A stretch of DNA of 64,000 bases from Ciona savignyi (taxonomy: Eukaryota > Chordata > Ascidiacea > Phlebobranchia > Cionidae): positions 24,261-88,260 of the forward strand of contig CH000026.1 in assembly GCA_000149265.1 (NCBI GenBank), written 5' to 3'. Positions within the stretch are counted from its first letter, which is position 1, and each line of letters opens with the position of its first letter. The notes under the pieces are model-generated. The model worked only from the letters and a program-made list of their open reading frames with translations, was not told the origin of the DNA and searched no databases. This document shows positions 12,290 through 26,200 of this stretch, in pieces. The position numbers and the translations under genes were made by a program.

Positions 12290-14070
12290 TATTACGTCAC
12301 CATCCTAAATGGCAGAGTAAAAACACGCGAGCAAGAAATATTAATGACTTGGGAGCAACGTTGCAAAACTGTTTGTTTTAATTTAACAAAGTATACGCGG
12401 GCGGATGTGACGAGTGGTACCCCCATGAGTCATTGTTCTGAAACAATGTTATGCTGAGTAACAATGGTGGTGATTCCCCAATGTTTGTTTTGAGGGGTAT
12501 GGGCTCAAAATTTTGTAAAACATGGGCTCAAAAGTTTAGTAAAATTTTGGAGGGTTTTAAGTTGAGGTTCCAGATCCGAGCTTTAATTTTAAATTGTGAA
12601 AAAATCTAGATTTTTTAAGTGGCAGCCGTTTTGTGACGTCAGTTAGAATTGGTGAGATATGGAGATTAATTAGTTAAGCGGCGAGATCCAGTTGCGTTGC
12701 ACAGAAACTTAATCTTCTACATCAACACCTAAGAGGCGAACTGAATGGTGTTTTAGATTGTTTGCTTTTTTGCTAGTCTGAACAAGCTTGTTGAGGCGCA
12801 CAAGAAAAGGTATAGAAACAAATGCGTTATCAGCATAGCATTTAAGGATAAGCTCTAATTCTGGCCACAAATTCATTTATTCAAATTATGTATGACATGC
12901 ATCCAGAGTTCAAACGCCCGTGGCATTTGTAGAGTGAAAAGCCGAGAAAACACTACTGAGCTCCTAAAGGCGGAAGAAACTCGGATGACAACATCATTGA
13001 ATGACGACATCATCGGATGATGACATCATTGGATGACGACATCATCGGATGATGACATCATTGGATGACGAAATCATTGAATGACGACATCATTGGATGA
13101 CGACATAATCGGATGACGACATCATTGGATGACGACATCATCGGATGACGAAATCATTGAATGACGAAATCATTGAATGACGACATCATTGAATGACGAC
13201 ATCATCGGATGACGACATCATGTGCTACAAGGTGGAACCGGGACGAGACCCAAGATGGCGCAAACACCCGATACTTTATTGTGGTGAACGACATGTACGG
13301 TCGGGTGGCCGAACGGTGAACGCCACCGATACATATTCCGACTACAATACAAAAAAAACGGTCCTGCTGACGAGCCCATCATGGGTTCGAAACTTGGTTC
13401 GGTAAAAAAGTGGTGAACGACATCACATAGATGCGATAAAGGAAATATTTCCTTCGAATTAAGTGACTATGCCGTTCTTGCCGTTCAAGGCAGAACCACA
13501 CTGCCGGGAAGTGCCTTACCGGAGCTATTGTTAAGTGTTTTATATATGATTCACACGTGCCCTTAATTTATAGTAGAACCCATTAATCCGCTGGGTTCCG
13601 GCAATGTCAGCTAAAATGCCTTGCGCAAGGACACAACCGACTAGCTAACTAATTTATGTACGTTTGCGTAGCCTACTGTTAAATTTAGTCCTTAACGACG
13701 AACTGATGTCTATATACGCATGCCGGTAAGCGGAAAACGCTTCTCTATTCGTGTTTTCGTATCTATCTCTATTTCGCCGCATCGTACCTTCGTAGTATGA
13801 ATTATACACAGCAAAATATGAAACTCCGGCAGCAGCAACATACGAACGAGGTATACGAGGTACACGAGATTCGTGTTTAATTGTTTTAAATGGGAAAACA
13901 TAGAGCGTGGTTGGCTACAAACGGGTGTTATATCAGTGGATATGTATTGTCTAAGAATGGTGTGTTTAATGTGGTAATTTACATCGAAATACGGAAAGTT
14001 ACATAAAACATCGTTACAGCTGTATATAGTGAGCTGTCTGCAGCTGTATGATGTACAGTTATTCAATAAC
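12290..14070. other. Intergenic spacer upstream of the inverted duplication
   Basis: Holds a TGACG minisatellite, a tRNA-like repeat (13290-13410) and a SINE fragment (about 13515-13655, minus). No supported gene was found. Confidence 0.6.
12985..13222. repeat. GATGACGACATCATTG minisatellite
   Basis: About 15 imperfect units of 15-16 bases built on GATGACGACATCATTG and GATGACGACATCATCG variants. Each unit carries TGACG, the core half-site of CRE/ATF elements, so the array is a cluster of half-sites as well as a repeat. Confidence 0.92.
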
Positions 14071-14274
14071 AACCTTAAAACAATGAATGATTTATTCGCA
14101 TACATATGTCCGGAGCGGCGGAAATCGTTAAGAGACCCCGTACAATTGATTCTATTGTAGCCGGAAACTAAATGGCGCAAAAGATGAATCATCGCAGCGT
14201 CTTCTGCTTCAACGAATGATATCTTGTTCACTCACCTGTTGGATCTCAGTCGAGCAGTCGGGTTAGCTCGAATC
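14071..14274 (+). promoter_or_regulatory. Conserved proximal upstream region of copy 1
   Basis: About 200 bases are shared with the sequence upstream of copy 2, the outer limit of homology between the arms. No TATA box is seen. A GCCGG..AAATGGCGC..AAGATG segment (14160-14185) and an E-box-like CACCTG (14234) are present in both. The promoter role is inferred from position and conservation. Confidence 0.45.
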
Positions 14275-17200
14275 ATGAAGGTTTTTTATCTTTTCTTCGG
14301 CCTGTTGTTCCCCGGATTTGTAATGTCAATGGAAATGGAATCAGGTAATTTTGTTGCATTTTTCTATCGAGCTTGGTTGAGCTTGGTTGTGTTTTTGAAA
14401 GTGCTCGAATAAGCAGGGCTTGTAATGTGTGTATTTGTACAGGCAAGTCAACCAGTAAATATAGTGTGGTTTGCTATCTTCAAAATGAAAGTCCGAACCG
14501 CATATATCCCGTGTTTAATTCAATCATATTTATTGTAAAATCGCCTGAACCCATTAGATTAATTGTTAAACTGCTTATCTATTTAAGTGAGATGGTTTAG
14601 CGAATCGCACGAATCAGCTTGCATTACTATGACAGTGGAGTTATTCTGAAAGGATAGGATATTTATGTTTATCCCCGTGAATGGGAAAACCAAGGGGGTT
14701 ATCATACGGGCAATCGTCAGATCACCTCGCGCCCACCGTCGGGTTACCAGAGCTATTGCAGTGTGTTGTGTATGATAGACACGTTCCTTCAATTTAGTGG
14801 AACCCATTAATCCGCTGGATTCAGACATTGTCCGTTTACGACCGACTAGCTATGGTCCAGTTTCGAACCTGCAACCATTTGGGTGAAAGGCGACGCACTA
14901 AACCATTAGACTAGCCTGTCGATCTGATGTGTTAAGACGGTGGAGCTTTTTACAATGTAAGTTTAACATAATTCCGTGATGACAAGCGGCGTCCGCTTAG
15001 TTCTCAAGGACGCAAGCTACTAAAGCATGCAGTTTGTTTCGATCCGACAACCTGCCAGCTGAACAACGAGGCGTTAACCAACTGAGCTATGCGATCTTTA
15101 TCTAGATCACGCACGCAGCAAAAGGGCGGTCTCCCATTTCATTCGACTTGAACCAAGAAACGCTACGCAAATCCAGATATACTTGGATGAGCACAACACA
15201 CCCCGTCGAAGACAGGGCGCCAGCAATATGCAGCTGATCACATGGAGCAATGAACTTGCCGATTACGCAGAGGCTCATCTTCGGTATGTAATATAGGATA
15301 GGATATTCATATTTATTCCTTTGAATGGGAAAACCAAGGGGTTAACACACGGAAAATATTCAGATTACCTCGCGCCCACCGTCGGGTTACCAGAGCTATT
15401 GCAGTGTGCGGTGTATGATTGAGACTTTCCTTTAGGAAGTGTCTGTTAAATGCCTTGCCCAAGGCCACAGTCGACTAGCTAGTGGCCAGATTCGAACCTG
15501 CAATCCTTTGGCTGAAAGGCGACACATTAAACCACCAGGCTAGGTTCGTTAGAAAACCGTGGCTCCATTACTGGGTATTTTTCACTTTTGCAAAGATATT
15601 TCGTTTGTGTCTGTTCGAATCACTGTTGTTAAATCTATGCATTTCAGCACTATTTTTTTATCGAGTTTGTATTCTACAAAGATTCTAGGCTCATAGACCG
15701 TACATAACAATTAAGACGTATATAGAAATATGCATCGATCGCGCCAAACGTTTGAGTACACTCTTGCAAAATTTTAGCTTTTTTACAAGGTGGATTTTTG
15801 AAAACATGTTGTTCCGTCTTTTAACATCCAAAGTGGCGTCGTTTGCTTTAACATTCGGCCAGAACTAAGTCAGTGGTAACCCAAACGATCACTTGTACTC
15901 ACAGGCAAATTACTTGAGCTTTTGTATAAATTGTATATTTAAAAAAAAGTTTTTTTTATAACTAATTATTCTAAGTGATCAGAAGGGAAAATATGTTATT
16001 TTTATGTGTAATTTGATCAGCCGCAAGAATTTGTTACCGAGCGCTTTTCAAAAGTAATCTAAAATAAGGACCTAATAACGGCAGTATTCACAAAAAACTT
16101 GAATACGTATTAAAATAGTTAAAAATATACGTATTAAAAAGTTTAAAACTTGAATACGTATTAAAAAAAATGAATAAACTAAAAATAAAAACTAACGTTC
16201 CAATGTAGGGGAAGCACCCGCGTCGAAAGTTTTAGTAGCGTAAGGATAATTATTCCTTTTATAGAATAATTAATTTTTATTAATGGAAAATTTCATGGAG
16301 CGTTCTCACACGGGTAACTGCCAGATTACCTTTAATATACGCAAGGTCGTTATCACAACTATAACTATCAGTTTATCTCACGCTAGGGTTCAAATTGTAT
16401 TGGAGTTTGTATTGTACAATATTGTCCACTATTTAACACATGCCATCCCCCCTGTTAACAATATGGCTGGTTTAAAAAGAGGATCATGTTTTATGTAAAT
16501 AGGAAACAATTATATTTCGAATCCGATTGGTTTTGTCATCGTCACCACACACTCAAGTTGAGCTAAAAACATCTGTCGTTTTGCCGTTTTTTTTTAAAGT
16601 TTTTCAAATTTTTATCAAAGGTTTTATCAAAAAAAATTTTATCACATGTTTTCATTGTGGAAACAAAAAATAAAAAAATAAACTAAACGTGCTTGGTCCC
16701 CCCATGTTGACATCTCTGCTTACAAAATCAACATCAGTTGTGAATATCATTGTATCCCACACAACCCAACTTATTTCCAATACCAGTGAATAACCACTTG
16801 ACCACTTATATTTCTATGCTTGATGAACCCAGTATGTGTTAAAAACTAGTTTTTTAAAGAAAAAAAAAACACATATGAGACAATAGAAAGAATTTTGTTG
16901 TTTATATCGAATTAAAGAATTAATTAAACATTTTATTGCAGAACATGTGAAGTGGCTCACTCAGCAAATAGAGCTACAACTAACTACCCAAACATTGGGG
17001 AGAATCTTGCATGGACTCACTCCGGGCAAGATCCATCTGTACAATTAGTAACATTTTCCATTGCTGATGCAGTGCGGTTGTGGTTTAACGAGGTAAAGAA
17101 CAATTTATGAATTGAATTGAAAAGAATTACTTTTCAGCAAAAAATGTTTTTTTCACAAATATTTCCCCAAACAAGTTTGTCAGTATTTTATATATTATCC

Positions 17201-20200
17201 AGGAAACCCACTATACCTACGATACTCAAATGTGCACCATGGGGCAGCAGTGTGGTCACTACACACAAGGGGTGTGGGCAAGCACGTATAAAATAGGATG
17301 TGCTAAGGCGTGGTGTCAAAGCAGAAGAAACCCGTAAGTCCAAATGTTTTATATCCACATGATCACATAGTATGGGGATAGGAGATTGATGTTTATTCAT
17401 GTTTATTCCTGTGAATGGGAAACACCACAGTCATCAGATTACTCCGCGCCCATTGTCGGGTTACCGGAGCTATTGCAGTGTGTTGTATATGATAGACACG
17501 TTTCTTCAATTTAGTAGAACCCATCAATCTACTGGGTTCAGGCAATGTCCGTTAAGTGCCTTGCTTAAAGACACAACCAACTAGCTAGCAACCAGTTTCG
17601 AATCTGCAACCTTTCCACTGAAAGGTGTCGCACTAAACCACCAGGCTAACCGGTCGGTCACCTTGTATTCAGCAGACTGTGATAGCTACTTTACATAGAG
17701 TGTGACCACAAGGAAACTATCACATGCGATAAACCTTATTTTCACCCAACATTTCAATCTTGTTATTATTTCCAATAACAATATATTGTGTACAACCATG
17801 CAATGGTTCGCATGACCAACACAAAAACTGAATTGTTTATAAAGATTGCCTTGGTGTTGATCCCATTTTAATCTAAATTCCTATAATACCCTTTTAGCTC
17901 TTCAAGCGCCAATCAAACAGTCATAATCTCATGCAATTATGCACCAGCTGGCAAGTGAGTGATGTTTTAATATATTTTATTTCTTTTCTTATAAATTTAT
18001 TGCAAAAAACACATGTTGATTGTATTTAAAGAACAAAGTAAACAGGAAAAATTGAATAAAATAGTTATTGTTTGGATAGGCTAACTCAGTGGCGTTAAGT
18101 ACGGCCAGTGGCGTAAGGCAATTAGCCGCTGACTAAGTAAAGTTGTCTAACCAGTCTGAAATAAATATTAATAAATGTGTCTGTTTACTTACCTTTTTTT
18201 TTAGTATAATAAACTCCACAACTGGAAGGGTTGGAATTCCTTTCTTGAAGGGTCCTGCATGTTCTGCATGCCCCAGTGGTGACGGTTGCAATAATGGACT
18301 TTGTACAAACCCAGTCCGAGATGCAGGTAGGAACGTAACTAGTTTTCTATGCTTCCTATTAACTAGTAAACACAAGAAAGTTTTCACACAGAAATCATTG
18401 GATTCACTTGTATTCACAGTAACCAGAGCTATTACAGTGTGTAGGACACCTTAAAGAGACTTTTCTGTAATTTCTTGTTTAATCCAATAACTTACTACAT
18501 TCTGGAAATATACCTGGGTTCAGGCAATTTTCTTAAAGTGCCTTGCCCAAGGACAACCGACTAGCTAGCGACCAGTTTAAAACTAAAATATTATCCATGC
18601 GACACTGTTTTTATGGCTGATGGATAACAACAAATACATTTCAGGATGCCATGAGGAGAATCCATACTTTAGTGGAGATGGCATCGCCCCTTGTGCTGGT
18701 ATTTCAACTGCATGATTATAATGAATAATAATAAGATGTTTGTGGGATTGTGTACACTTAATGTCAATTGTCACTTCCAATGTCTAAACCATAAAATGTG
18801 GAAATAAAGTATCCGTTGTGTAAATGAAGTTTTTAATTCATAATAAATACTTATTATGACAAAGAAGTATTAAACCTATAGCCATTTATGAATTGCACTG
18901 TAATATTTATTTAATGAATATATAAAAATATTTCCATCATTTAAATGAACAAGCCTCCTACAGCTTAAATTCCTGGTCCCGTGGCTACCACGGGCCTGCC
19001 CATACTATTGTAATCATTTGCATTGTCATTGATGTTTCCAACAGATCTGAACCCTTGTACGAACGGGAGTCACAATTGTATGTTTCCTCGAGGGATTTGC
19101 CACAACACCACCTTGTATGACTACGTTTGTAACTGCAGTAGTGGTTATAGAGAAATCTCGGGAATGTGCTCAGGTAAGTTTCATATACAACATTCGCATG
19201 TGAGCAACAACTAACACATTCCAACTATAGCAATAATGTGCCATCAAACCTTGACATTTATGTTGTGGTGGCTTAATTTTAAAACACTTGTGTTCATGGA
19301 ATGAAAAGCAAATTATCAATTAAACCCAATGTAACCTGACTGTGGGCATGAAAGGTCCGATCGCTTGGTGGGTGAGAATCGCCTTTCAACCAAAAGTGGT
19401 TGGATCAACACTGGCCACTGGCTAGTCGGTTGAGTCTTTGGGCAAAGCACTAACAAACATTTTCTGAACCCAGTGGAATGATGGGTTTTACCGATATTAA
19501 AGGAATGTCAATCATACACAAAACACATAACCCGATGATGGTGCATTGTAATTACACGGGAATAAATCTGGATATTCTCTCCTAACATAATCGGCTAATT
19601 ACACATGTTAAGAGCCATTATTTTACCACACAGGGAAATAATTATTAAATCCTCCCCTATTCCACCCACCATTGATTGCCTAGATGCACAGAGGCATAAG
19701 AGGTGGCATGTCACAGCCAAATCTGCTCATTCCTACTGCATAATATGAGATAAACAAATTGTATTGATTTCAGTTTGCGAGCCACCATCAGCAATTATGT
19801 TTGGCTCTTTCGCGCCTCAGAACAGTAATTACAACGTAAGTGCGACGGTTACTTACAGCTGCGTTATGGGTCGGGTCTTGCTTGGGTCCGCTGTACGAAC
19901 TTGCCTCAGCAATGGACAATGGTCTGCACCCCCTACTTGCATAAATGGTGAGTAGCTTACACAGCTTTTAGGAATTACACCGTTATTTAAATTTCCACTG
20001 AATATTCTGGGCAATTAAAGCCAGTATAAAGCATTTCATGTTTAAAGTTCAAATATCGGCTAAAAAAATCAAATCCAAATTGTAATTTTGAAAACAAATT
20101 TTGCTTAATAGCATCATATGTTCAATATAAAGGATTTTCTTTAGACTGTATTGAATACTCATTTGCAAAATTGTATAATTCTTATACCTCTGGTATCCTT

Positions 20201-23200
20201 ATTACTGTAAGTAATTTTTGACTTGATATTTCTTTCAGCTTGTTCACCACCTTCAATTCCCTTTGGATCAAGTTCAATATCTGATGATATTAATCCTGGC
20301 CAGAGTGCCTCATTTTCTTGCAACAGTGGTTATATACTGGTTGGGAGTTCAACTGCAACTTGTCAAGCAGATGGAAGTTTCTCTGCTCTCCCAACTTGTG
20401 AACCTGGTTAGTTTCTGAATCATTATAGAATATTCATGTTTATCCCGGTGAATGAGAAAACCAAGGGGGTTAACACACAGGCAATCGTCAGATCACCTCG
20501 CGTCCATCGTCGGGTTACCGGAGCTATTGCAGTGTGTTGTGTATGATTCACATGTTCCTTTAATTTAGTGTAACCCATTAATCCTCTGGGTTCAAGCAAT
20601 GTCTATTAAGCGCCTTGCCCAAGGACACAGCCAACTAGCTAGCGACCAGTTTCATACCTGCAACCATTCAGCTAAAAGGTGACCATTAAACTACCGGACT
20701 AACCATCACCCTTTCTACCATGGCTGTGGTCTATTACTCCTGGCAAATCAAACTGGTTACATTTAACATTTGTAGTAGTTTTAGGTTTTAAAACCATGTC
20801 AGTATACTTTGCTAAATTCCTATAATTTTAACATTCCATTATGGGCAATAACGAATATCAATTTAACTGAACATAGCAAAGTGGTTTGTAGTAACAAATC
20901 CTTTATTCCTGACTGGTTAGTTGTTGGCAACAGTAGGTATGTCTTGCCTGAACCCAGTGGTTTGATGGGTTCAACAATCGATATGTCTCAATTATAACCA
21001 CACCACAATAGCTAAAGTAACTAGATGATTGGTGTGTGGCAAAAAGATATCCTTCCAACACTAACATGGTTATACCTCCCCATTCTAGCATGCAGCCCTC
21101 CAAATCCAGTTTCGAATGCAACGTACACCCCAATACAACCACTTTACCGGGCCAATAGTACTGTGAGCTTCACATGTAGTGCTGGCACCCAGTTAACAGG
21201 CAATGCAGTGATAACATGCCAAGCTAATATTACATGGACAGCCCCGCCCAGGTGCTTGCGAAGTAAGTATGGATTGACCTAAGACTAAGCACGGCTGAAA
21301 ATCCAATGATTTTTTGGTGATAAAGATTTCACTCGCATGTGCAAGCTTAATGCTAAATCTTTTAACAAAAATTTTAANNNNNNNNNNNNNNNNNNNNNNN
21401 NNNNNNNNNNNNNNNNNNNNNNNNNNNNNNNNNNNNNNNNNNNNNNNNNNNNNNNNNNNNNNNNNNNNNNNNNNNNNGTAGTCAGCCACAAAGTTTTGGG
21501 ATCGACTTAATTTAAATGACAGAAATTTTGTTAAAATTGTAGAAATAATAATATGTTTAATACAGATATAAAAGAAGATTATTTTCTTGTTAAGTGCTTG
21601 GTAACTTTAAAAACAATAAATTACTGTTCTGTTTCAGTCTGCCCATCGCCTCCCGCAATAAATGGCTCGTATACTCCTATGGGGCTCTACACAGAAGGAT
21701 CTGTGATCGTCTACACTTGTTTCTCAAATTATGTTTTGTTGGGAAATTCATCAAGAACTTGTCAACCTGATGGGCAATGGACACCACCACCTACTTGTGC
21801 ACCAGGTACAAAACATATCGTTTTTTGTTTATTTTTTTTTCTGTTAAATGATTTAACAATGGTGTGTTGTCTGCTTGACATCACCAAGTGGATTATTTAA
21901 ATTAGATCGAATAGATGTCGTAGCTTACATCACTTAGATATGTAAACCCCAAATTAGGATCTTATCCTCGAAGTATTTCCTACAATCGTAAAAAAATTTA
22001 GTTTAGAATTTTACCACAAGTTTTAATCGCCAAAATGACAGCGGTACAGTTACCATGTCCACCAGCTATTAAGCATTGGCACTACTGCATGTCTGGTCAA
22101 ATTAAAATAACTTGATAAAATATATGAACATTGTATTTTTTAAACAAATAATAATAATAACTAGTCACTAGCAACATTTCTTTATTGTATTTTCAATATA
22201 TAGCCAGCCAATAGTCCATACAGTTTCTTATAAACTTAAAAATTTTCTGTTTCAAATTTTTAATTATATTCTTTTTGTTTAACAGACAGATGTGTTGCTG
22301 GTCCTTGCCTAAACGGTGGAACATGTCAAAACCAAAATACACAAGTTGGATACATATGTGTGTGTACTGCACAATATCAAGGCCAACGATGTGAAAATGG
22401 TAAGCAAATTGCAGTAAGTCCCAATAAATCAGCCTAGCGGTTAAGTGCGTCGCCTTTCAATCGAAAGGTTGCAGGTGCAAAACTGGTCGCTAGCTAATCT
22501 GTTGTGTCCTTGGACAAGGCAATTTACGGACATTGCCTGAACCCAGCGGATTAATGGGTTCTACCAAATTAAAGGAACATCTCTATCATATGCAGCACAC
22601 TTCAATAGCTCCGGTAACCCGACGGTGGGCACGAGGTGATCTGACGATTGCCCGTGTGTTAACCCCCTTGGTTTTCCCATTCACGGGGATAAACATGAAT
22701 ATACCATTTAATTGGATCTGCTTTGGCACCAATGTTACTGTACGGATTCCTGTGTTTTCAAAGAAACATTAAAATTCAAAATTGTAAATCCAACTAATGG
22801 AAGAACAAATCATCTCTTTAAAGTTAAGTTTATTTTACGCCAAAGATCCTGAGTGTCTTTTAAAAGACTAAAGACTCTTAATAAATAAAATATAACTCGC
22901 ACATATTGCTTTGGTAATTTTGCTTCAATAAACTGGATCTATGTTTTTGATAATTACAATATAGCGAGAAGTAAAAGAAGATTTTTTACTTCATAATAAA
23001 TAATCTTGATCTGGTTTCTTCCAGACGTTAATGAATGTGCGAACAGCACCGTGTCCCCTTGCCCGGCAAACAGCATTTGCCAGAACCTCCCTGGAAGCTT
23101 CCGATGTCCCTGTAGCCCAGGGTACACAGCAGCAGGCACTTCCCCCAGCCATACATGTGTGGGTGAGTGGAAAGTAGTTGATGTTTTTTGTTTTTGTTCC

Positions 23201-26200
23201 TCTGGGGTAACCTTCATGGTCCATTTATTGCACAAGTCGTGTGGTTTGTAGTTATATGGCAAGTAGCTTTGTGTGGAAAGGTTGCTCGATGGTTGTGTTC
23301 TTGGACAACATGGACAACAATCAAACCAAGTTTATAAATGGATTCTACTAAACTTATGTCTTAAGGATATATAACACACTGCAGTAGCTTTGGTAAACTG
23401 AGGTGATCTAATGGTAGTCCTTGTGATAAACCCCCGTGTTTTCCCATTTACAGGAAAAATTATTTATCCTTGCTTCCTAAATACATTTACATATCTTGGG
23501 TCTTAAAATATATTTGAGTCACCTTGCTACCCAATTGATTTAAAGACCAGAGCAATTTACAGTTGCTATATTTTGCAAGAACCAAATATATTCTTATATA
23601 TATTTTGGAGCAATAGGAATTTAATTTTGCTAACGAGACTAATTATTCTATGGTTTGTGACATCATACTTACAGAATCTATGATGATGACACTAAAGTAA
23701 TTAATTTTACGAAATATTTGGAAAACTGCTTACCATTGTCCAGTCATTGTACGTAAATTGAAACCTTATCATCATGAAATATGTCGCAGATGTGAATGAA
23801 TGCACAACTGGCACAGCTTCATGTATTCCTGCTGCGACATGTATGAACACTATTGGATCATACACCTGCCAATGTCCGCCTGGCTCATTTGGAGATGGAA
23901 TAAATACATGCACATGTGAGTAATCCATTAGGGTATCTATGTTTATCCCTGTGGGTGACCCAGCAGTGAACTGGCACTAACATGGCATGTCCAAATGGTG
24001 TTTTGCTGACTTGCTTAAACGCAACACTCCATATAAAAAAACAGTGGTGTAGCACCTGCCCTTGGCAGACTAGGTGTCGGAAAATGAAGTTCTTGGTGGG
24101 CCAGATTAATACATAAATAGTTTCAATAAAATTACAGGGTATGGTTAGATAGGGTCTGCGGGCCGGTCTGCTTTCCTTCACAAGCCAGACCCAACCCATA
24201 TGTTGCCCATGCCTGCCTTAATGGATTGTTGGATCGAAATCAGTTGCTTATGATCAGTATGGAGTTGGGCAATATGCTTGTATTTAATTCAGCTGTTTTA
24301 TAAGTCACAGCAATATCTTTAATACAGCTGTAATCGCTGCATTAACCCTTTAGGTGTGTGGTATTCTGCCCATGTTCCAAACCTCACCAATTTTGAAAGC
24401 ATACTGACTATATTAAAGCATTCATTCTTTAAAATGGGATTTTTATATTGTTCTGTTTGTGGAAAAATAGCAGTGATTATCTTTTACTCACAGATGGGCT
24501 GCAGGAGCTAGTTCAGCGTAACAATATAGATTTATATTATTTCTATTTTAGTTACTGACTTCTGTTCTGGTGTGGATTGCGGCCACGGAACTTGCCGAGT
24601 GAAAACAACGACCTTCGAGTGCGTTTGTCAGTCGGGGTTCACTACAAATGGGGCCGGTTTGTGCACAGAAGATATCAATGAATGCATTACAACCCCAACC
24701 ATTTGCGGCAACGGTCAATGTGTGAATTGGCCAGGAAGTTACAACTGCACCTGTGACTCTGGATGGAGTGGTAGGAAATTCAATTTTTAGAAATTTTAAA
24801 AATTAAATTGTTCAAAATTTTGATACAAATATTAATGAAATAATAGATCATAAGCTAAGCTTCTTAGCATATTGCTTTAAATTAGTGGATAAATTGGTTC
24901 TGCTAAATCTAAAGAAACTGCATAATCCCACACAATACACTGTAATAGCCACATTATCATGGATGCGAGGTGATCTGACGATTGCCTGTGTCTTAATGCC
25001 CTTGTTAGGATTACCACATTGTGCCATCAAATTTGTGTATTCAGTGCTTACCACTAGCTGCTTGGTTGTGTCCTTGGGAAAGCTACATGGTTGGCGTTAC
25101 CTGAAACTAAATGGGGTTGAACAAAATTGGTAGAAGTTCCCCATTAAATTAAACATACCACCAATAGCTCTGGGTAACCCTACAGTGGAAACCAGGCTTT
25201 TTCACATGGTGTCGCCACGTTTCTAATGTTTTCTATCTGCAGAAGTAGAGGGTTAGGATAGGGATGGGATATTACATGTTCATGGCCCCGTGAAATCGGG
25301 AAAACCAAGGGGGTTAACACACGGGCAATTGTCAGATCACCTCGCGCCCATCGTTGGGTTACCGGAGCTATTGCAGTGTGTTGTATATAATAGACACGTT
25401 TCTTCAATTTGGTGAAACCCATTAATCTGGTGGGTTTAGGCAATGTCCGTAAAGTGCCTTGTCAAAGGACACAACCGACTAGCTAGCGACCAGTTTCGAA
25501 CCTGCTATCTTTCGGTTGAAAGGCGTCGCACTAACCCACCAGACTAACCAGTCGGTGTTTTATCTCTCATATAAGAAGTTCAAACTGACTCAATAACTGT
25601 GTCCAGGTGCCGGATGTTCAGTAGACATTGATGAATGTGCACAACCACAAGCGGTGTGCCACTCGAACGCAACATGTACAAACATACCTGGTAGCTTCCG
25701 ATGCGCCTGTAAAGCTGGATTTGTGTAAGTGATACGACGCTACCACATTTTGCTAATATTCTTATAATATTCGTGTCAAAATTAAGTTGTGTGGGAATCT
25801 ATATCCAAGTATCCATCTGTAGTTGTGGTCAGATATTTAGAATTTATTCTTTTAGAAGGATATTTATCCATTTTTTTTTTCAAATAATGAAGATTATGTA
25901 TTTTAAAAGTAACGAATAGTTAGTTAAGTTTAACTTACTTTATTTTTTCTTTTCACGATAAAAACACGAAGCAGTTTTTTTGATAAAATTTGAAAAACGG
26001 GAAAAAACTCCAAAACGACAGCAGTTAGAACACGTATAAAAACCAATAAATTAAGTTTCGGTATAATTAGACATGGACGCTAAACCCACATAAACATAAT
26101 TGGGTTTCATACTAAGCTGGATACCTTGGTTTTGATTAAAACCAGTAATGCAAATACAATAGAATTTTCCAAATCTCTTGTCACCTTTGTGCAGTTTAAA

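Larger units (their letters stand above)
14275..18698 (+). other. Copy 1 exons 1-7: signal peptide and CAP/SCP domain
   Basis: Exons 14275-14344, 15106-15283, 16942-17092, 17203-17333, 17898-17954, 18205-18326 and 18645-18698. CAP signatures: [64 protein letters not shown], and a trailing CSACP...CNNGLC segment. The four CAP-tetrad positions (His of EHN, Glu of GEN, Glu of WFNE, His of GHY) are all present. This is the CRISP/Urabin-type fold. Confidence 0.93.
19045..22399 (+). other. Copy 1 exons 8-13: EGF, four CCP/sushi domains, EGF
   Basis: EGF 19045-19173; CCPs at 19774-19947, 20239-20406, 21089-21262 and 21638-21805; EGF 22286-22399. Each CCP is one exon with phase-1 boundaries and shows CxPP...YxC...G...CxxxGxWxxPPxC. 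Exons 8-10 have no counterpart in copy 2. The EGF reads [21 protein letters not shown] 100-base gap (21378-21477) lies in the intron after CCP3. Confidence 0.93.

Noticed and set aside
12985-13222. Possible CRISPR-like array
   Set aside because: Units are contiguous without unique spacers and the genome is animal; it is a minisatellite.
13710-14231. 173-residue minus-strand open frame just upstream of copy 1
   Set aside because: The homologous region upstream of copy 2 (60000-60130) breaks the frame within about 30 residues (TGTACGGGGGTCTCTTAA). No domain is visible; it is better read as conserved upstream sequence.
15015-15100. Functional tRNA gene
   Set aside because: A-box- and B-box-like motifs are present, but spacing is too long and the acceptor stem does not pair; treated as a relic.
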